Positions 50,101 through 61,500 of a stretch of 64,000 nt of DNA are shown in pieces. Source of the DNA: Chrysomallon squamiferum (Eukaryota; Mollusca; Gastropoda; Neomphalida; Peltospiridae). The stretch is from assembly GCA_012295275.1 (NCBI GenBank), contig CM022678.1, positions 6,131,059 to 6,195,058 on the forward strand, written 5' to 3'. A model generated the notes under the pieces. That model saw only the letters and a program-made list of their open reading frames with translations. It was not told the origin of the DNA and did not search any database. A program made the position numbers and the translations under genes. The stretch's first letter is position 1, and each line of letters begins with the position of its first letter.

Positions 50101-53088
50101 TGGCTTATACATGTATCCTTCAAATTTATGAAAAACATTTTTTTTTTCCTGAAACCTACCTGGTGCTGAAAGATTATTTTTATTTGAATCTGCAGTATGC
50201 TCTTCAGCAGGACCAGCAGAAAATAGTTCATCTGAAGAAATGCTATTGAAATTCTCAGGATTTATTCTATTAATAAAACTGGCGTTCTTTCGAAATGGTA
50301 CAGATGATCTGGTTCTGTAATTAGCTTGAAACATGTTGTTATTTGCTGATGATGTCAACTTTTCAGCAGAATTTAAAACGTCCTGATGTAATGGAACTGA
50401 ATCATCAACTGGGGTAAAAGAAATCATAGAATATTATATTATATTTAAACTAATATTTGGGGCAACTGTGCATACAGTGGATGTGTCATAACTATCTCAA
50501 TAAAAATAGTAGTTATATATATAAAAAAAAAAAATTCCTGAAACCTACCTGGTGCTGAAAGATTATTTTGATTTGAATCTGCAGTCTGCTCTTCAGCAGG
50601 ACCAGGAGAAAATAGCTCATCTGAACGAATGTCATTCAAATTCTCAGGAAATGGAATAGACGATCCAGTTCTGTAATTAACTGGAGACATATTGTTATTT
50701 GTTGAACAGACCCTCTGTTCAAATGGTTTTAAATCTGTCTGCTGTAATGGAACTGAATCATCAACTGCGGTAAAAGAAATCATAGAGTATTATAGACTAA
50801 TATTTGGGGAAACTGTGCATACAGTGGATGTGTCATAACTATCTCAATAAAAGTAGTACTTAACAGTGAGATAACAGATGCATACTGTAATTATTTTTCT
50901 GAAGTTCTAATGCTAAAGATGATACTGTTACTGATTTTCTATCGGTATTATTATAATTTTGGCCATCACTTTTGCCATGTTGTTTGTATTTGAGGTTATA
51001 ACAATAACAATTCACAACAGCAAAAGTTTCTTTTAATATGAATGATGAATTTGAAGTCATTAAAGGGTGCCAAACATCTGATAAAATTTAAACAAATCAT
51101 ATGATTATGATGTAGAGGAATGCTATACAAAAAATATTTATGTCAAAAGTATTTAGTGTTTAAAGGCTTATACATGTATCCTTTAAAATGAACGAATTTT
51201 TTTTTTTTTCTGAAACCTACCTGGTGCTGAAAGATTATTTTGATTTGAATCTGCAGTCTGCTCTTCAGCAGGACCAGGAGAAAATAGCTCATCTGAACGA
51301 ATGTCATTCAAATTATTAGGAAATTGATTAGACGATCCAGTTCTGTAATTAACTGGAGACATATTGTTATTTGTTGATGAGACCCTCTGTTCAAATGGTT
51401 TTAAATCTGTCTGCTGTAATGGAACTGAATCATCAACTGGGATCAAGGTCATTTGCCTCTCATATGAAACATTTCCTGGCTTCAGAGTTGTATTCTCAGG
51501 TTTTGCCTCGTTTGTGACTGAAATGGAATCACCTCGCTGGCTTGCATTAGTGTCCCATGTTAACTGTGTCAGTGAATTTTCATTTTTGTCTGGTTGGTAT
51601 GGTACAACAGATATGTTACTGAACTTTTTAAAACACTCTGAACAGTAAGGTGCTGTTTGAACTGTACTGAAGTTACCACAGTCTCTTTTACAAAGTGAAT
51701 TTAACAACATCTTATGTTTTTTACTAGCATTTACAAGTGTGTTGGTGTTGAAATTATTGGATTCAGAGGTTACGCGACTAGGGGACCAATTGTTGTCATA
51801 ACTCTCTCCAGTGGTAGAACTAGTCAATTCAGAAGATCCTGTTTCAAATAAATATTTTTGAAAACAAACACTACACATGTTCAGCTGATCTGGGTCACCA
51901 TAAAAATTACAGCCATGTGTTTTACATACCTTCTGCCTACCAGCTACTGTTAAATCTGAAAAATGATTTGGCAAAGATTGGTATTTTGCCAGCTTTTCTT
52001 TGTCGTAGCATTTACTGCATTTATTACCAAACTTAGGACTGCCAAAATAGGCACAGCCTTGGACAATGCACTGATTAGAAGAAGCAGACTCATGTATTTC
52101 AGTTTTGTTTATACATTCAAAAAGCGTGAAGCAACCAGCACATCTTCCACCCAGAGATTCTATGCCCTTCTTCGTGCATTCCTTTTCTGAACATTTTCTG
52201 TAATTTATCTCAGAAACACTTCTTTTAATTATCTGGTTGGGTTCTGTCAGACCACTGACATTTGAAGATACTCCAAGAGTATTATTCCAAGCATTATTTT
52301 CTAGCTCAATTTCAGTGTGATTTTCTAGTTCACCGGTTTCATCTCTGTTTTTACATGAACACCAACAACCATTAAAAATATATTCTGGAACAGATGATGA
52401 AAATCCTTGACATTTTTTGCAAAACTGGAATAGATTAGCACACTGGTTACACAGATCTGCATTTTGTTTGGAGCCATAATTTCGACACATTTTGTTTTTA
52501 CATTTACCGATTTTATAGTTTTCCGTTTCTGATTTATTACACCTTTCACAAACACACTTGTAAGCATTTATCAAACAACATGGTATGTCTTTAGTAAATC
52601 CAAAGCAAATACTGCAAAATCCATATTTTTCATTACACTGTGAACAGAAAGGGTAATTTTTGTCATTAGTAACGTTCTGACACTCAGGATTCTTGCAGAT
52701 GTTCCGAGATGGAGCATTGTTTGTGGTTTCATGTTGACTGTCACAGCAACAGAGAGGACATGAATGTAAACTGCCTGGAAGAGGTCTTGCTACTTTTTTA
52801 CATTTTGTGCAAAATCGAAAACGTTCTGAACATTCATTACATAGACCACCTGTTTTATCATTTCCAAAATGAGAACAATTTCTGTTCAAACATTGCATAC
52901 TCTGTTTCTTAAAGCAGCTGTTGCACAAGTTTTGATTTTTTGGGTTGCCATAATTCGGACATCCAGAAGAACTACAGCGACTAGGATTTTGCATATCAGA
53001 AGAAAAATTAATTCAACCATTACAGTTAAATAGTCTTTTTGAGAATTCCTTGGGATAGGTTCACCATTGGGGCTTTTCAGATTAATAT
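43396..53088 (-). CDS. A20 zinc-finger array / macro-like / RING-like / caspase-like protein, copy 3 (frameshift near the end)
   Basis: Exons on the minus strand: 51221-53088 (ATG at 52992-52994), 50549-50764, 50160-50408, 49496-49648, 48603-48662, 47250-47426, 46655-46837, 45882-45911, 45491-45616, 44845-44971 and 43396-44139. All have AG/GT ends, and all junctions are phase 1 except the last (phase 2). The protein order is: eight A20-type fingers (residues about 7-454), a Ser/Asn-rich region, three copies of a linker module, a macro-like domain, a RING-like cluster, then a caspase-like domain with YFTGH and DCCYSGG. A 1-bp deletion near 43647-43655 versus copies 1 and 2 shifts the frame. 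As read, the protein is about 1211 residues, stopping at 43599; the conserved frame resumes downstream to 43396. Domain families suggest ubiquitin binding, ADP-ribose binding and proteolysis; the combined role is not known to me. Confidence 0.7.
44845..44971 (-). CDS. Copy 3 caspase-like N-terminal exon
   Basis: 127 bp, phase 1 in and phase 2 out. It encodes ENCFALIIAGHD and INDANLMKETLQDPNIIGI, the first strand and helix of a caspase-type fold. Copies 1 (8317-8443) and 2 (25833-25959) have exons of identical length. Confidence 0.7.
45491..45911 (-). CDS. Copy 3 RING-like Cys/His exons
   Basis: Exons 45882-45911 and 45491-45616. They encode CISCKK, HLSRHCDEACPSFCVDC and then NCSVHGRC. The Cys/His positions match copy 1, which argues that they are under constraint. 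Confidence 0.6.
46087..46416. mobile_element. MITE with hAT-like ends (copy 3 intron)
   Basis: Begins tacagtggtgggatt and ends aatcctatcactgta, an imperfect terminal inverted repeat. It is non-coding and absent from the matching introns of copies 1 and 2. The CAGTGGTGGGATTC end resembles hAT non-autonomous elements. Confidence 0.6.
46655..49648 (-). CDS. Copy 3 macro-like domain exons
   Basis: Four exons: 49496-49648, 48603-48662, 47250-47426 and 46655-46837. Order of features: KVELAITQDSIHVIKADYIV (strand, D-I, D-x-IV); GPVHPLLQ in place of the usual Gly-rich loop; GRVMSTDSG (macro G-x-V-x-T-x-G-like); a helix; SSVVVVPFCHYG (hydrophobic strand with Gly loop); a helix ATVQALLRLVRNI; and IRKIIVSC. 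This matches the strand/helix pattern of macro domains, but the canonical GGG-V and N-A-A-N motifs are absent, so ADP-ribose binding is uncertain. Confidence 0.55.
47475..48200. repeat. Intronic diverged tandem repeat with ~275-bp internal duplication (copy 3)
   Basis: Same 40-bp-scale units as in copies 1 and 2. In addition, the stretch from aaagttgttcata to atagaatatttagttacttt (about 47608-47873) is followed by a similar second copy ending near 48210. Confidence 0.7.
49114..49478. mobile_element. MITE with cagggctt / gagccctg ends (copy 3)
   Basis: 365 bp with imperfect inverted ends (cagggcttgaaa and ttttgagccctg). It sits 17 bases beyond the splice donor of the exon 49496-49648. Copies 1 and 2 have an empty site (gatgtaagtatgtactaacc). 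hAT-like judging by the ends; no clear target duplication found. Confidence 0.65.
50160..50764 (-). CDS. Copy 3 duplicated linker exons
   Basis: Exons 50549-50764 (72 codons) and 50160-50408 (83 codons), both phase 1-1. Both encode the module that also ends the A20 exon: VDDSVPL, then NYRTGSS, then DELFSPGPAEEQTADSNQNN or a close variant, then LSAP before a gtaggt donor. Low-complexity, Ser/Asn/Glu-rich and probably unstructured. Fossil copies persist upstream of the macro-like exons in copies 1 and 2. Confidence 0.7.
51221..53088 (-). CDS. Copy 3 first coding exon: eight A20-type zinc fingers
   Basis: Coding from ATG 52992-52994; an in-frame TGA lies 21 bases upstream. Eight C-x3/4-C-x11-C-x2-C fingers start at residues 7, 35, 100, 165, 268, 309, 357 and 435 (finger 8 has x3). 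Several carry the A20 GNP/GxP-type loop (PNYGNPKNQNLC, AYFGSPKFGNKC, NFYGDPDQLNMC). After fingers 2, 3 and 4, extra Cys clusters (FCxxC...CxCxxC types) may bind more metal. Family members such as TNFAIP3 and ZFAND proteins bind ubiquitin through such fingers. The exon ends in one linker module before gtaggt. Upstream acceptor tttttattccag is at 53089. Confidence 0.8.
52995..53088 (-). promoter_or_regulatory. 5' UTR segment with upstream ATGs
   Basis: Between the acceptor and the main start lie two upstream ATGs. One opens a short 13-codon frame. The other (53018-53020), with G at -3 and +4, opens a frame overlapping the main start and ending at 52886. If transcribed as inferred, this would reduce translation of the main frame. 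The 5'-most exon and promoter were not identified. Confidence 0.4.
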
Positions 53089-53400
53089 CTGGAATAAAAA
53101 AAAACCTAAATGATATACATGCAATAATAAGTAATAAAAAATGGGCAAGTCTAATAAACAAATAATCCTGTGAACTCTAAACAATTAACAATAAGCTTAA
53201 AGAACTAAAACAGCTAAAAAATGTATCTCATAATGTGTATGTGTGTATTAGTTCATATTACATATATTTGGAAACTTCTAAAGAAGCATGCACATTGTTT
53301 GATCCAAGCAAAACTAATTACAAATAACATAATGAATATGTAGTTATAACTGATACCTCAGTAGTTTGTGTAAATCAAAGCATAATCTATTAATGAACAA

Positions 53401-53431
<31 letters not shown>

Positions 53432-55530
53432 TTCTTTAAAATAATAATAATATTCTTTAAACAATAAAATATGGTACTTAGAATTTTCTTACATTTTCTT
53501 GAACCAAATATAAATATTATCATTATCAGTAACTAACATAATTATATTACTTTTGGAACATACTAACCACTTTTTTCTTTCTTTAATGCAATCATTTTTA
53601 TCAAGATAATATATTTACTACAATTTTAAATTTTACTTTTTTCTTTTCTTTTTCCTCATAAATTTTATATTTTTTTATTTTGAAATACTGTTTGATCATT
53701 AATGTGGTAAAAAGAAGGCCTCACAAGAACAGCAGTGCATCAGAAAACTGGGCAGTATATCACTGACTTTTCCTTTTCATAAACAATTATTGTTCAGCAT
53801 ACTTCCAATCAGCTGGTTAAATATTAAATTTATTCCTTGCTTTTAAATGAAAGGAGACCTGTTTTGTTTTTCTAATTTGTCTTTACATCTTTGGCACAAA
53901 GAATTAAAGAACAACAGATTAACATTAAATGAAAACAAACAAAAAAAAAAAAATTAAAATAATATTTTTTCCAAGGTTTCTATTGTTTTTGGATTATAAA
54001 AAAAAGAAAAAAAAAAAAAAAAAAAAATTCAGGAACAATGTAAATATTACAGCAAAAAGAAGCTGTGTTAGGAAAAGGATTACTCATCAGTCTTCTAATG
54101 TTACAATAAACTTTAAATTTACAATTTAGCGTAGTCTTACGCGAAGCCTTGGAATTTCCTAAGAAAATATACTTTAAAGCTTAATATCCGGGATCCATAA
54201 ACTGATAAAAACAAAATGCATTAGAATTAAAATACTATTGCTGTTTTGGCATAGTGGCCAAATCAGATCATAATTAAGACTCGTATGGTTGTATTACTCT
54301 TTTACTGTTTTCTTACTTGCGTATCACTAAATTATTGTTTAAAAACAATCAAAGAATTAAAACGAGGAGGGAAACAACAACAACTGACGTCTGCGTTTTT
54401 TTCACTAAAGGGAGTTAATTCTATTTTACAGATTGGCAGGTAATTAAATCGTACTACGCTCAAGACGTACCTAACCGCAAGATGCCAACTTTTACTCAAT
54501 AACCTGTTTTTATTCAGAACGTATCAAGAATAATGAACCTATCACAAGTTTAGTTAAATGTACATGCTATGCATGCTTTTAATAAATAAAAAATAAAAAC
54601 GATAAAATAAGATAAAATAAAATGGTCATAAAGAATTATGTTTTAAATTAACGATTAAATTATTTTAAGAACACGCAACATATAATTACTTCCCGTTACT
54701 CATACAATGGATATATTAATTAGTGCGCAAACAACTTGTTTACATTCTGTGTTACTACTAACAATTAGATGATACCAAATTTAAAATAATAATAATAATA
54801 ACAGTAAAACCGATAGTTATATTTTCGCGAAAACTAATTATTTTGACATTTCAAAATATTATTAGTTCAGCTACTTAATAACACAGTTGTTGTTTTTGTT
54901 TGTTCTTGTTATCAAAGACAGACGAGAAGCCGTCAAAAGGAAAGTCGTTAATGTTAAAAAATTTATGAATTTAATACAACTTATTATTATTATTTATTTA
55001 TTTATTTATTTGTTTATTTTGATATATAAAGTTCTGTTGAATATTTAGTGAACTGTAACTTAAGTCAACTTCACACTGAATTAACAACGCTAAAAATCCG
55101 ATTTTTAAAACATTTTCTGTTGGGACTAAGTTCGATTTCATTACTGATATCAAGTACAAGTTTCGATAGATTGAAAAGACAGCTTCGTTTCAATATGTTT
55201 GCAAACATTTGAATAGTTTATCCTTTGTTATGTGGTTTCATAACTAGGTTTTTATTAGGCTTTTCTTTTTTACATTTTTTACTTTTATTATCATTATTAC
55301 TGTTATTACTGTTTTTATTATCATTATTATTTTATCACTGATTTTATTTTCCTTATTGTTGTTATTATCATTATTATTTTGTTATTACTGTTTTTATTAT
55401 TATTATTTTATCACTTTTTCATTTTCCTTATTATTGTTATTACAGTTATTAATGTCATTATTATTGTTTTCACTGTTTTTATTATCATTATTATTGTTAT
55501 TACGGTTATTAATGTTATTATTATTATTAT

Positions 55531-55568
<38 letters not shown>

Positions 55569-55727
55569 TAACTGTACAGAAACTAAACCGATTTTAGGAA
55601 ATCTGTTTTACATGCATTGATGCTACTAAGGTGGGAGGAAATAAACAATCAAAACAAAACACGAACAAGAACGACAATTCTTGTTCACATTAGAGTTACC
55701 TCCCGTTCTGACCTTGGATTGTCGAAA
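53089..55727. promoter_or_regulatory. Shared upstream region between divergent genes
   Basis: About 2.6 kb separate the copy 3 acceptor and the IF1 start, which face away from each other. Contents: an AAT microsatellite (53402-53432), poly-A runs (about 53940-54025), less repetitive sequence from about 54120 to 55260, then an ATT/TTG-rich stretch and an AGT microsatellite (55530-55568). It should hold both promoters and at least one copy 3 5' exon; I cannot place TSSs. Confidence 0.4.
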
Positions 55728-58176
55728 ATGGCTTTAAGAATAAGAGTATCAAACACGTTGCGGTTAATTGGGTAAGGAAAATATGTTACCTAACAGGTAT
55801 GCAGACGACATTCAGTGCATAAAGTGAAACATTTGATAAAGATATTGAATATTTTTGTAAACTGAAACCAAATATAACTGTTGACATCTGATACCGTTTT
55901 TCTAAGAGTAAGTGCACGACCCAGTCTCGGAGTCTCCTAAATCAGAATTTCGTAAGACATAAATAATATAAAATTCATAATGAAGCATATGCATCATAAT
56001 GAAATAGAATAAAATAAATAATAATGAGGGTATTTTTTTTTTTTTTTAAATTTTCTGTTTGTGAATATTTAATTTAAAATTAAATGATTACTCATTGCAG
56101 CATAAGGTGAATTTAAAATTATAAATAAGTATTACTGAATATAATCATTCATTCTATATCAATTATATTTTTAGTATTATTATTTTTTTTAGTATATACT
56201 GGTTTTAAACATCTGCATTCATATTTTTACATTTGATATCTATCTTATAATGAAAGCTAGTAACTAAGTAAGTCGATAGTTTGTAATAAGTTGGATTTAT
56301 TATTTATTTATTTATATATTTTGTGTTTATATTTTTGCAGTGTTCGCTGCATGGGAGGTGGTGAATGGGGATCCGGTTCTGGAAAGGTCAGTCAATAATA
56401 TTTAATTAAAATGGTTACAGCAGGGATAACCATAGTGGTCAAAACTTTTTAGATGGTCAAAAGCTGATAGGGAGTTGACAGGAGTAATATATAAATACTG
56501 TCTATTAATAAACATCAAACATTTTTGCACACTTGTGAAAACATTTTTGTTTATTTTTTCATTTCTGTGTTTCTGTAAGGTTAGTTCTGATTTTGGCCTC
56601 GTAAATAACAAAACACGAAGAACAAACTGAATACAGAGTAATGAGTTACAGTTAAAATTTGTCAATTTGCTACTGAATATTGATATTTTTCTATAAAAAA
56701 ACAACAACCAAGCATGATGCTCTACCTTTAGAGATGTCAGACAATCCATGAAAAGGTAATACTACATTATTTTATCATTAAAGGTTTATTACAAACCGAA
56801 AGAGAAAAATAAAATTTTGGGTCAAACTTATTTCCAGGCAGTTTTCTGAAAAGTCACCTCATCTGTCATTTCATGTTTCTTTTTATTTAATTATCAAGTC
56901 CAAATTCATTAGTGAAGTTAATTTTATTTGTTTTTTCTTTCTTCTTTTTTTTTTTTTCTTTTTTATTTCAGTTTCTGTCTTTTCCAACATTTAGATGAAG
57001 ATTTTTTCGTTTATTTTTTTACTGTTCTCGATTTCGTTTATTAAGACAAGAATATGGTGGTTGATTTATTTAAGTCCTTACAGGGATTAAATAGTTATTC
57101 CATTTCTAGCTTCATGATTACAATCAATAAAACAATAACTGTACATTTTTATAACTTTCACGAATAAGAAAGAAATGTTTTATTTATTAACAACTTGGTC
57201 TGTTTTAGTTATATTTGTTTCACACAGAACACATAGTTAAGAACTCGATGAAAACAATTTATTTTTATTTTTAATCAACATTTGTTGATCTTTTAGTTTT
57301 ACGTGCACCATTCATTAAAATACACAGTGTTTTGGTAAAACAAATAATAGGACGCTGACTTGGATTTTAAATCACAGAAGAAAAAATGTGTTTTGAGTGA
57401 TTATATTGTAAACCCTGTATACCTTAAACTTGCAAATAAATGGATCTTGTTAGCCGTGCCATGTTAATAACAAATACAGATTTTGAAGGAATAAAAAAAA
57501 AAAAAAAAAAAAAGTCCAGCTTAAAGTTAAAATATAGACCGGTTTGTGTTACATGTTGAGAATTCCTTAACAAGTTCGGTGCTGGGCATTTTTGGGATTA
57601 TTTTCACAAATTGAAACAAGTTTCTGCTTGTACTTGTACATGATTTTCTGAATGCCGGGGAAGCCTACAGTAGACCAATAATTGCCTACGTCGGCACTGG
57701 AAGTCACATCACTAATGCGTGGCAATTTTAAAAGTATGACGGAGGTCACCGTCATTCAGCACCAACAGTGTTAAGAGATTGTTTAAAATCTTAGAAGAGA
57801 AGCAGAATAGGGTCTAAGGATAACTTTGAATTCTGTTCATATTTCATAATATAGAAATAATCTGCAGGACCGTTTACATGATATTTCAAAAAAAATCATG
57901 CATTAATGATAAAATAAAGTGCATTTCCAGCAGTGCAAAATAAATGCCAGAATTTCAAGTCATCTCTGTTTGTCTAGTTCAAAAAAAAAAGGTTTTGGGT
58001 TTTGGAATTTCAGATAAGGGATTCTCAACCTCAGTAATGTAAAAATTATTTATCATTATTATATATTTTTGTATATTTGTTCATATCATATTTACATTTA
58101 TGGTATGGTTGTTATGTATCCCTTTGACTACACTTAAATTACAGGCTGTGCAAGTTAAGGCATATGTCTATGTCTT

Positions 58177-58218
<42 letters not shown>

Positions 58219-58492
58219 GTACCTATAATTGTGCATGTTGTTTTCACCATTAGTGTTTTTTTTTTTTTTTTTTTTCCAGGGTGGAGGAAGTGGTGGAAGT
58301 ATTAGGTAAGACTTTTATTTTTATTTTTTTTAAATTGATTATTATTATTTTTTTTTTTTTTTTTTTTTTTGCAAATTACTGATATAATAAGCAACTTCTG
58401 CTATTCTCTGAACTTGGACAACATTGCAATTCTGTATTTTTTATTATTTTAATTAATATATTGTATAATTTTTTTAATTGTTTTTGTAATTT

Positions 58493-58531
<39 letters not shown>

Positions 58532-61500
58532 CAGAGATGCTGGTGGATCTTTTGGCAAAATGGAGGCTGCCCAGGAAGAGCAATATTTCAGAAAATTGGT
58601 AATTTTTTTTTTTTTTTACATATTTACATATTTTTTTTTTTTATTATTATTTTTTTTAACCAAACATTCTTATGGGAACTAATGGAAAAAAATGAGAAAA
58701 TCATTTTTGTAAATGTTTGTAAATAAATGGGTATTAAAATAAACTTAGTATGAATTTGAACATGATGAATTCAGTGTGAAACTGATCACGAGAAATGGAG
58801 TATGAAATTGAGTGACAATTCAGTGTGAAAATTGTATGTCATGAATTTTTTTGTGAAATTAATTATGATAAATGTACTGTGAAATTGAACTAAATAATTT
58901 TTAATGTGAAATTAATTATGATAAATGTACCATGAACTTGGGCGACATATTGATACGAATTTGAACAAAATGAATTTTATATGAAATGTAGTGTGAAATT
59001 GAGTGAAAATTTACCATGAATAAAACAGAAACATTTTTGGAACCAGAGTGACATTAGAATTTATAAGAAATTGAGTATGAATCTGAATATTTGATACAAG
59101 ATTGAATATTACAAGGCTTTAGCAAAAAATCAGGGTGAATTATATGAAATTCAGTGACATAGGAATTTTATATGATACAAGTGAGCTAGCTGGACATTTT
59201 TTATTATTAAACTGGCCAGCTAAATTTTATTTCTAGTTTTAATTATTATTTTGTTTTGTAATTATATTGATAGATCATACTTACTATTGTTTATTTTTTG
59301 TTTAAAAATCAAATAAATGTAGCTTTTTTTTTTTTTATCTGTTTTAAATGCTGATGTTTTCTTCAAAGAAAAAAATTAATAGAAAAGGTTTCGATAACAT
59401 TTTTTAAAAAATCAACATAAAATGCTATCTGTAATTTCAAAAAGAGAACAAATTAGGAAATTTTATTTCTCAATTCTTTTTCCAAAAAAAAAAAGATTTG
59501 ACTACAGCAAGCTGGAAAAAAAAAAAAAAAAAATACAGTCCACTTTAAGTTTAAGACGTGCTCAAGTAGTTTTATTAGTTGTTTTTTTTCTGTTGCGTAC
59601 AATTTTTTCATCACACGGTAAGACCCACTTCTTTTCTGTCATGATTGATTTGCATTTAAAACAGCAAGCTGAACAGCTGAAAGAAATGAGAAAAATGATG
59701 GCCGATGAAATCGAATACCATTCAAAACAAATTGAAACGCATAAGGTATATGTACGCTCGCAGTACAGAACTTTCGGTCCTGTACTGTACTGTGATATAT
59801 GTATACGTATCATACACATGCATGTGTGGTCATGTATAGCCACAGGTGTTTGCTTCTTGCATGCTATTCCATTTTCTGTTCAAATATATGGGTTTGTGAG
59901 ACCTTGATAAAGTTGAGAGTTAATAGTAGCAAGTTTTGATTTGTTTTACTTTATCAGAAATATATATGTATAAATATATATGTATATGTATGTATGTATA
60001 TGTATGTATGTATAACATATATATATATATTAATATATGAATAACTTTATCAAATTAATGTAAAATAACTTTATCAAGAATGTAAACCTGTATGTTTGAA
60101 AATCCATGTGTAGAAGTAGATGGATTCCTATTATTTTTTTTATTTTTTTTTTTTTGCATCTATTATTTTACTAATTTATCCTTCTATGTGTGTGTCTGTC
60201 TGTCAATGTGTGTGTATAGCAAGCTGAACAGTTAGAAAAACTTCATCAGCACTTAGAGGAAGAGGTGTCTCACCACGAAGAAAGCATTAAACAACATAAG
60301 GTATTTGGAAAACAGTATCTCGAGTCATTTTCGAAAAAAAAAAAAAAATCGTCCCTTAATTAATGTGTACTTTGATGAACTAGCCGAAATACATTTCGTA
60401 CATTTGTTGTACGTGATTGTTTAATTTGATTTAAATTAATTTAATTAAATATTTACTCCTTTTTTTAAATTTTTTAAATGGATTACATGATGGTAATAAT
60501 AAGTACTTTGTTTAAACTTCAGTTTCATTTTAAGTGTTTTATTTAGAGGTCTTTGTTTGATTAAATTATTATACATATTTCTTGAAAAAAAAAAAAAAAA
60601 AAAAAAAAAAGACATCTGTTGGAGAATGCATGAATGGTTCTGTATTTTTTTTTTCTTTTCTATTCTTTGTAATACCATAATCATTGCTTCAGTTTGAATT
60701 TGACACAGATTTATCATAATAAACCTCCGATTTAATTTTTTATGTTTAAAGTCATTAAATATACTTATTAAAATAAAATATATATATATATATACATACA
60801 TACACACACATGTATATTAAAAGATCATAATTAAAATGTGTGTGTTGTGTATCCTGAACAAAAAAAAAATCTGAGTAACTTTATATTTTATTATTAATAT
60901 TGATGTCTGGGAATACGTAGACATAACATGTGCATATGAATTGGTTTTTAACTGTTTCATTCTTATTAACTTTCAGTAAACAAACCATGCAAACAGAAAA
61001 CAATAATTAAAAAGTAATAAATGAAATAATAAAAGTAACATATAAAAAAAAAAAAAAAGATTTTTTGGTTTATTTTATTATTTTAAAAGAAATGTATAAA
61101 ATATTTGTCTCAGAAACTGTTTTATCAGTCATGTTGAAAGTTATTAATAAACTTTTGAACTTTGACCTCTTGAGCCACATTTTTATGTAATCCCTTGCTT
61201 TGTTACAGAAATGCCCCAAATTATTTCTAGGCAAAATGAAGGAAATTTTTAATCTATAATTGATACCTTTATTTATTTTCTTTGGTGAACAAGCTCATTT
61301 TTAAAGTTTGATTAAACTTTTTTTTAGAAATATAAATTTTATTTCTTGGTGGATGGAAATTTTATTATGGTATTTGTTTATTTAGTGGCACTAAAACATT
61401 TTTGATTTCTTTAAATTGGCTTCTGCTTTCATTTTAATTTTTTTAATTTTTTTTTATGTATGTATTTGTATTTGTATTCTTTATTGTGTTTTTGCTTATT

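Noticed and set aside
43396-53088. Identification as MALT1 paracaspase, TNFAIP3 or an executioner caspase
   Set aside because: No death or Ig domains, no OTU protease, and no QACRG-type motif; the DCCYSGG motif is closer to metacaspase-like C14 domains.
52886-53161. Frame starting with a hydrophobic stretch read as a signal peptide
   Set aside because: It overlaps intron, acceptor and the A20 exon in another frame; only its internal ATG matters, as an upstream ATG.
55356-55597. Leu/Val/Ser-rich frames upstream of IF1
   Set aside because: Products of ATT and AGT microsatellites.
59422-59907. Long plus-strand frame through IF1 exon 5
   Set aside because: Only 59665-59745 is exon; the rest is intron read-through around poly-A tracts.
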